DNA of 64,000 nucleotides from Halovulum sp039180525 (GTDB taxonomy: Bacteria; Pseudomonadota; Alphaproteobacteria; Rhodobacterales; Rhodobacteraceae), in assembly GCA_039180525.1 (NCBI GenBank), contig JBCDDF010000011.1:14233-78232 (forward strand). Direction: 5' to 3'. This document shows, piece after piece, positions 61,602-64,000 of this stretch. The translations under genes were made by a program, and so were the position numbers. Positions within the stretch are counted from its first letter, which is position 1, and every line of letters starts with the position of its first letter. The notes below the pieces were generated by a model. The model did not search any database. It worked only from the letters and a program-made list of their open reading frames with translations, and had not been told where the DNA came from.

Positions 61602-62539
61602 CGCTCACCTTTCTGGCGGCACTGCTGGCCGCGCCGGCCCTAGCCCAGGACTGCCCATCCGGTCAGCGCCCGTTCACCCATGCCGCCGGGACCGACTGCA
61701 TTCCCACCGATCCGCAACGCATCGTCGCGCTGCAGGATCAGAACGTCCTGCTGCCGCTGATGGAGTTGGGGGTCACGCTGCTAGGCGCCTCCGGCAGGCT
61801 GGATGCGGATGGCAACCGCGTCTTCAGGCGGCTGGACGGGTATGACACGTCGGATGTGGAATTCGTCGGTCTCCATCGCGAGGAAGACAAAGAGCTCGTC
61901 GTCGCGCTGGAGCCGGACCTGATCATCACCACGCCCTCGCCCGAATGGCATTACGAAACCTATACGCCGATTGCGCCGACCATCGTGATCGACATGTTCA
62001 ACCAGCCCCTGCAGCCCGCCCTGCGCCAGTTCGCCGAGGCGGTGAACCGGGTGGAGACCCATGACGCACTGAAGGCCGAATTCGACGCCCGCGCCGCCGC
62101 GGTCCGGGCCGATCTGGGCGATACGCCCGGCCAGACAAAGGCTCTGGTCATGCTCAACAACGGCGCCCTGCGCGCGCTGCCGTGGGTCCAGGGCTTTGGC
62201 GCCGCGTTCGAGGCCATCGGGTTCAAACGCACCGATTGGGAAGAGGAAAACGTCACCGGCATCGGCGTGGTCGAGTTCTCCCGCGAGGTGTTGGGCAACA
62301 TCGAAGCCGACGCGATCTTCGTCATCGACTTTTCCGGCGATGACGGCCCGAACGGGCAATACGAGCAGGTCGTCGCCGACCCGCTGTTCCAGCTCCACCC
62401 CGCCGGGCAGGCCGAGCAGATCTATCAGATCGACGGCACGCGCATGGGCGGGACGTCCTGGCGCCGCACGCTCGATGGCGTGAACCAGCTGGCCGAGATC
62501 CTGGGCGCCCCCGGTTTCCGCACCGACATCGCCGACTGA
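61592..62539 (+). CDS. FecB/FepB-type binding protein, array copy 7
   Basis: This 315-aa protein has a signal peptide (MRLTLTFLAALLAAPALAQ) and the N-terminal C-x14-C motif (CPSGQRPFTHAAGTDCIP). Its C-terminal region is the most divergent of the array (LFQLHPAGQAEQIYQIDG; TSWRRTLDGVNQLAEIL) and lacks both C-x5-C and the His-rich HAxRxxQH. It starts inside the ferredoxin-like gene with AGGAGA upstream. Confidence 0.92.
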   Translation: MRLTLTFLAALLAAPALAQDCPSGQRPFTHAAGTDCIPTDPQRIVALQDQNVLLPLMELGVTLLGASGRLDADGNRVFRRLDGYDTSDVEFVGLHREEDKELVVALEPDLIITTPSPEWHYETYTPIAPTIVIDMFNQPLQPALRQFAEAVNRVETHDALKAEFDARAAAVRADLGDTPGQTKALVMLNNGALRALPWVQGFGAAFEAIGFKRTDWEEENVTGIGVVEFSREVLGNIEADAIFVIDFSGDDGPNGQYEQVVADPLFQLHPAGQAEQIYQIDGTRMGGTSWRRTLDGVNQLAEILGAPGFRTDIAD

Positions 62540-62600
62540 GACACCGCCGCCGCCGTCACGCAGAGCCTGCCGGCGCGACCCGAAGGAAAAGAGAGGCCTC

Positions 62601-63614
62601 ATGAGACCGACCATCGCCGCCCCCGCCCTGGCCCTTGCCACCGCCGCGTCGCTTGCCGTTACCCTGCCCGCCGCCGCCCAGGACTGCGCCCAGGGCATGC
62701 GGGCGTTCGAACACGCCGCCGGCACCGCCTGCATCCCGGTGGCGCCGCAGCGGATCGTGTCCGTGCGCGGCGAGCAGTTCACGGCGCCGCTTTGGGAACT
62801 GGGCGCGCCGCTGGTCGGGTCGGCCGGTCGCACGGATGACGGCAAGAACGGCGGCGCGCCCTACCCGCGGGGCGCGTTCGACCTGTTCAATCTGACCTTC
62901 GATGGGTCCGATCTGACCTGGATCGGCAGCCCGAACGACCCCGATTTCGAAAGCATCGTCGCACTCGAACCCGATCTTATCCTGATCCCGGACTGGCAGG
63001 AGGATCTGCTTGAGCAATTCGAGTTGATCGCGCCCACTGTTGCGATCGGCATCCATTCGAACCCGATGCTGGAACGCTATCGCCTGATTGCGGATGCCGC
63101 CGGGCTGCTCGATCGATACGAGGCGGGGCTGCAACGTTACCAGTCGCGGCTGACCGCGGCGCGCCTGGTGGTGGCCGACCGCCTGGGGGACCCGGCCGAT
63201 GTCAGCGTCGTCATCGCCGAGGTATTCAACGACAATGGCGGGCTGACCGTGTACGGAAACTACGGCGCCATGAGCCAGGTCTTGGCGGATCTGGGCTTCG
63301 CCGAACCGCAGATCGCCACCGATCTGGGCGTCGCCAACGAATCCGTCAGCGTGGAGCTTCTGCCGGAGATCCAGGCCGATTTCATGATCGGCACCTACAA
63401 TCTGGCCTTCGATCAGCCGCCCAGCCAGCGGATCGAGGAATGGGAACGGCTTTTCCCGGCCTGGGACGAGGTCCTGCACGCCGCCCGCCACAACCAGCAC
63501 CTGCTGATCGACCGGGAGCCGATGCGCGCGCTGAGCTTCCGCGCGCTGGAAGAGGTGCTGGCGATCTTTCTCAGCCACATCGCGACCCGCGATTTCGTGC
63601 CGCTCGAAGGCTAA
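62601..63614 (+). CDS. FecB/FepB-type binding protein, array copy 8
   Basis: This 337-aa protein has a signal peptide (MRPTIAAPALALATAASLAV, cleaved near AAA-Q), the N-terminal C-x14-C motif (CAQGMRAFEHAAGTACIP) and the C-terminal VLHAARHNQHLL. SVVIAEVFND and GNYGAMSQVLADLGFAEP place it with copies 2 and 3. It ends ATRDFVPLEG, similar to copies 2 and 3 (NVVTRDFVALER, IAGRDFVPLPE). Confidence 0.93.
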   Translation: MRPTIAAPALALATAASLAVTLPAAAQDCAQGMRAFEHAAGTACIPVAPQRIVSVRGEQFTAPLWELGAPLVGSAGRTDDGKNGGAPYPRGAFDLFNLTFDGSDLTWIGSPNDPDFESIVALEPDLILIPDWQEDLLEQFELIAPTVAIGIHSNPMLERYRLIADAAGLLDRYEAGLQRYQSRLTAARLVVADRLGDPADVSVVIAEVFNDNGGLTVYGNYGAMSQVLADLGFAEPQIATDLGVANESVSVELLPEIQADFMIGTYNLAFDQPPSQRIEEWERLFPAWDEVLHAARHNQHLLIDREPMRALSFRALEEVLAIFLSHIATRDFVPLEG

Positions 63615-63656
63615 CGCCGCGGCGCTGGTTACCGCAGTTTGCAAAGGAGAAAACGC

Positions 63657-64000
63657 ATGCGCATCGCCTCGTTATTTCTGGCCGCCCTGGCCGCCCTGAC
63701 TACACCGGCCTTCGCCCAGGACTGTGCCGAAGGCACCCGGGCCTTCGACCACGACGCCGGGACCACCTGCATTCCGACCGCGCCCGCGCGCATCGCCGCG
63801 CTGCGCGACGATCAGATCACCACACCGCTTTTGGATATCGGCGCGCCGGTCTTTGCCACCGTCACGCGGACGATGGAGGATGGCGCGGTCTATGTCCGCG
63901 GCGCGTCCGACATCTTCGGCCAGGACCGGGTCGACGCGGCCGGCCTGATCGACCTGGGCGGCCACAACCCGCCGGATGTGGAGGCGGTCGCCGCCGCCGG
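63657..64000 (+). CDS. FecB/FepB-type binding protein, array copy 9 (5' part)
   Basis: At least 114 residues are encoded before the window ends. An excellent ribosome site (AAAGGAGA) precedes the ATG at 63657. The signal peptide is MRIASLFLAALAALTTPAFA, followed by the N-terminal motif CAEGTRAFDHDAGTTCIP and PLLDIGAPVFATVTRT. The array therefore continues past the window, and nine is a minimum. Confidence 0.92.
   Translation, partial: MRIASLFLAALAALTTPAFAQDCAEGTRAFDHDAGTTCIPTAPARIAALRDDQITTPLLDIGAPVFATVTRTMEDGAVYVRGASDIFGQDRVDAAGLIDLGGHNPPDVEAVAAA

Overview
The window is GC-rich, densely coded alphaproteobacterial chromosome. The closest general match is the Rhodobacterales (Rhodobacteraceae/Roseobacter-like): two-gene overlaps of the ATGA/GTGA type, GTG and TTG starts, FecCD-type uptake genes, OpgC/OpgH, a trpB-VOC-DUF2158 run and short GATC-rich palindromes between genes all fit. 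I see no rRNA, tRNA, CRISPR array, insertion sequence, integrase or prophage gene. This is ordinary chromosome with accessory islands.

Layout. 1-772: two small secreted PepSY-like proteins, one ending in a 67-residue Asp/Glu tail. 947-2869: trpB, a VOC protein and a DUF2158 protein. 3051-8369: an oligopeptide-type ABC importer (SBP, two permeases, fused double ATPase). 8515-12071: a small membrane protein, a dolichol-phosphate-mannose-synthase-like GT2, a GT-C-like membrane protein and a DUF2892 protein. 12257-19349: OpgC and OpgH flank a compact cluster of a RibD C-terminal reductase, methyltransferase, GT4 glycosyltransferase, a PTPS/QueD-fold protein lacking key residues, and an MDR dehydrogenase. 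19365-21331: YceI and a di-haem cytochrome c peroxidase. 21370-33638: an amino-sugar (GlcNAc/chitobiose-type) regulon with GH20 hexosaminidase, GntR regulator, sugar ABC importer, Gfo/Idh oxidoreductase, two SIS proteins, ROK kinase and NagA. 34003-34443: aroQ. 34776-39113: a 1445-residue PA14/RTX/LamG secreted protein with a duplicated module. 39922-50598: housekeeping and mixed genes (hemH, methyltransferase, comF, grxC, nitrilase, MarR, sulfotransferase, pheS, YkuD, GTP cyclohydrolase II, response regulator, scoAB and a frameshifted GNAT gene).

50738-64000 (window end): the most striking region. One FecCDE-type importer (ATPase and two permeases) is followed by at least nine tandem, divergent, paralogous periplasmic binding proteins; the ninth is cut by the window edge. 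Between the sixth and seventh lie an EamA exporter and a sucrase/ferredoxin-like [2Fe-2S]-type protein. The binding proteins fall into groups by two conserved cysteine pairs. I infer one permease fed by many receptors for iron, cobalamin or other metal-chelate ligands, with cytosolic reduction or export functions embedded in the operon. No ligand can be assigned from sequence alone.

The second candidate for an undescribed system is the 13.5-17.5 kb cluster. Its gene content resembles a pterin- or flavin-like small-molecule glycoside pathway, but its PTPS-like member lacks the canonical catalytic Cys and one Zn-binding His.
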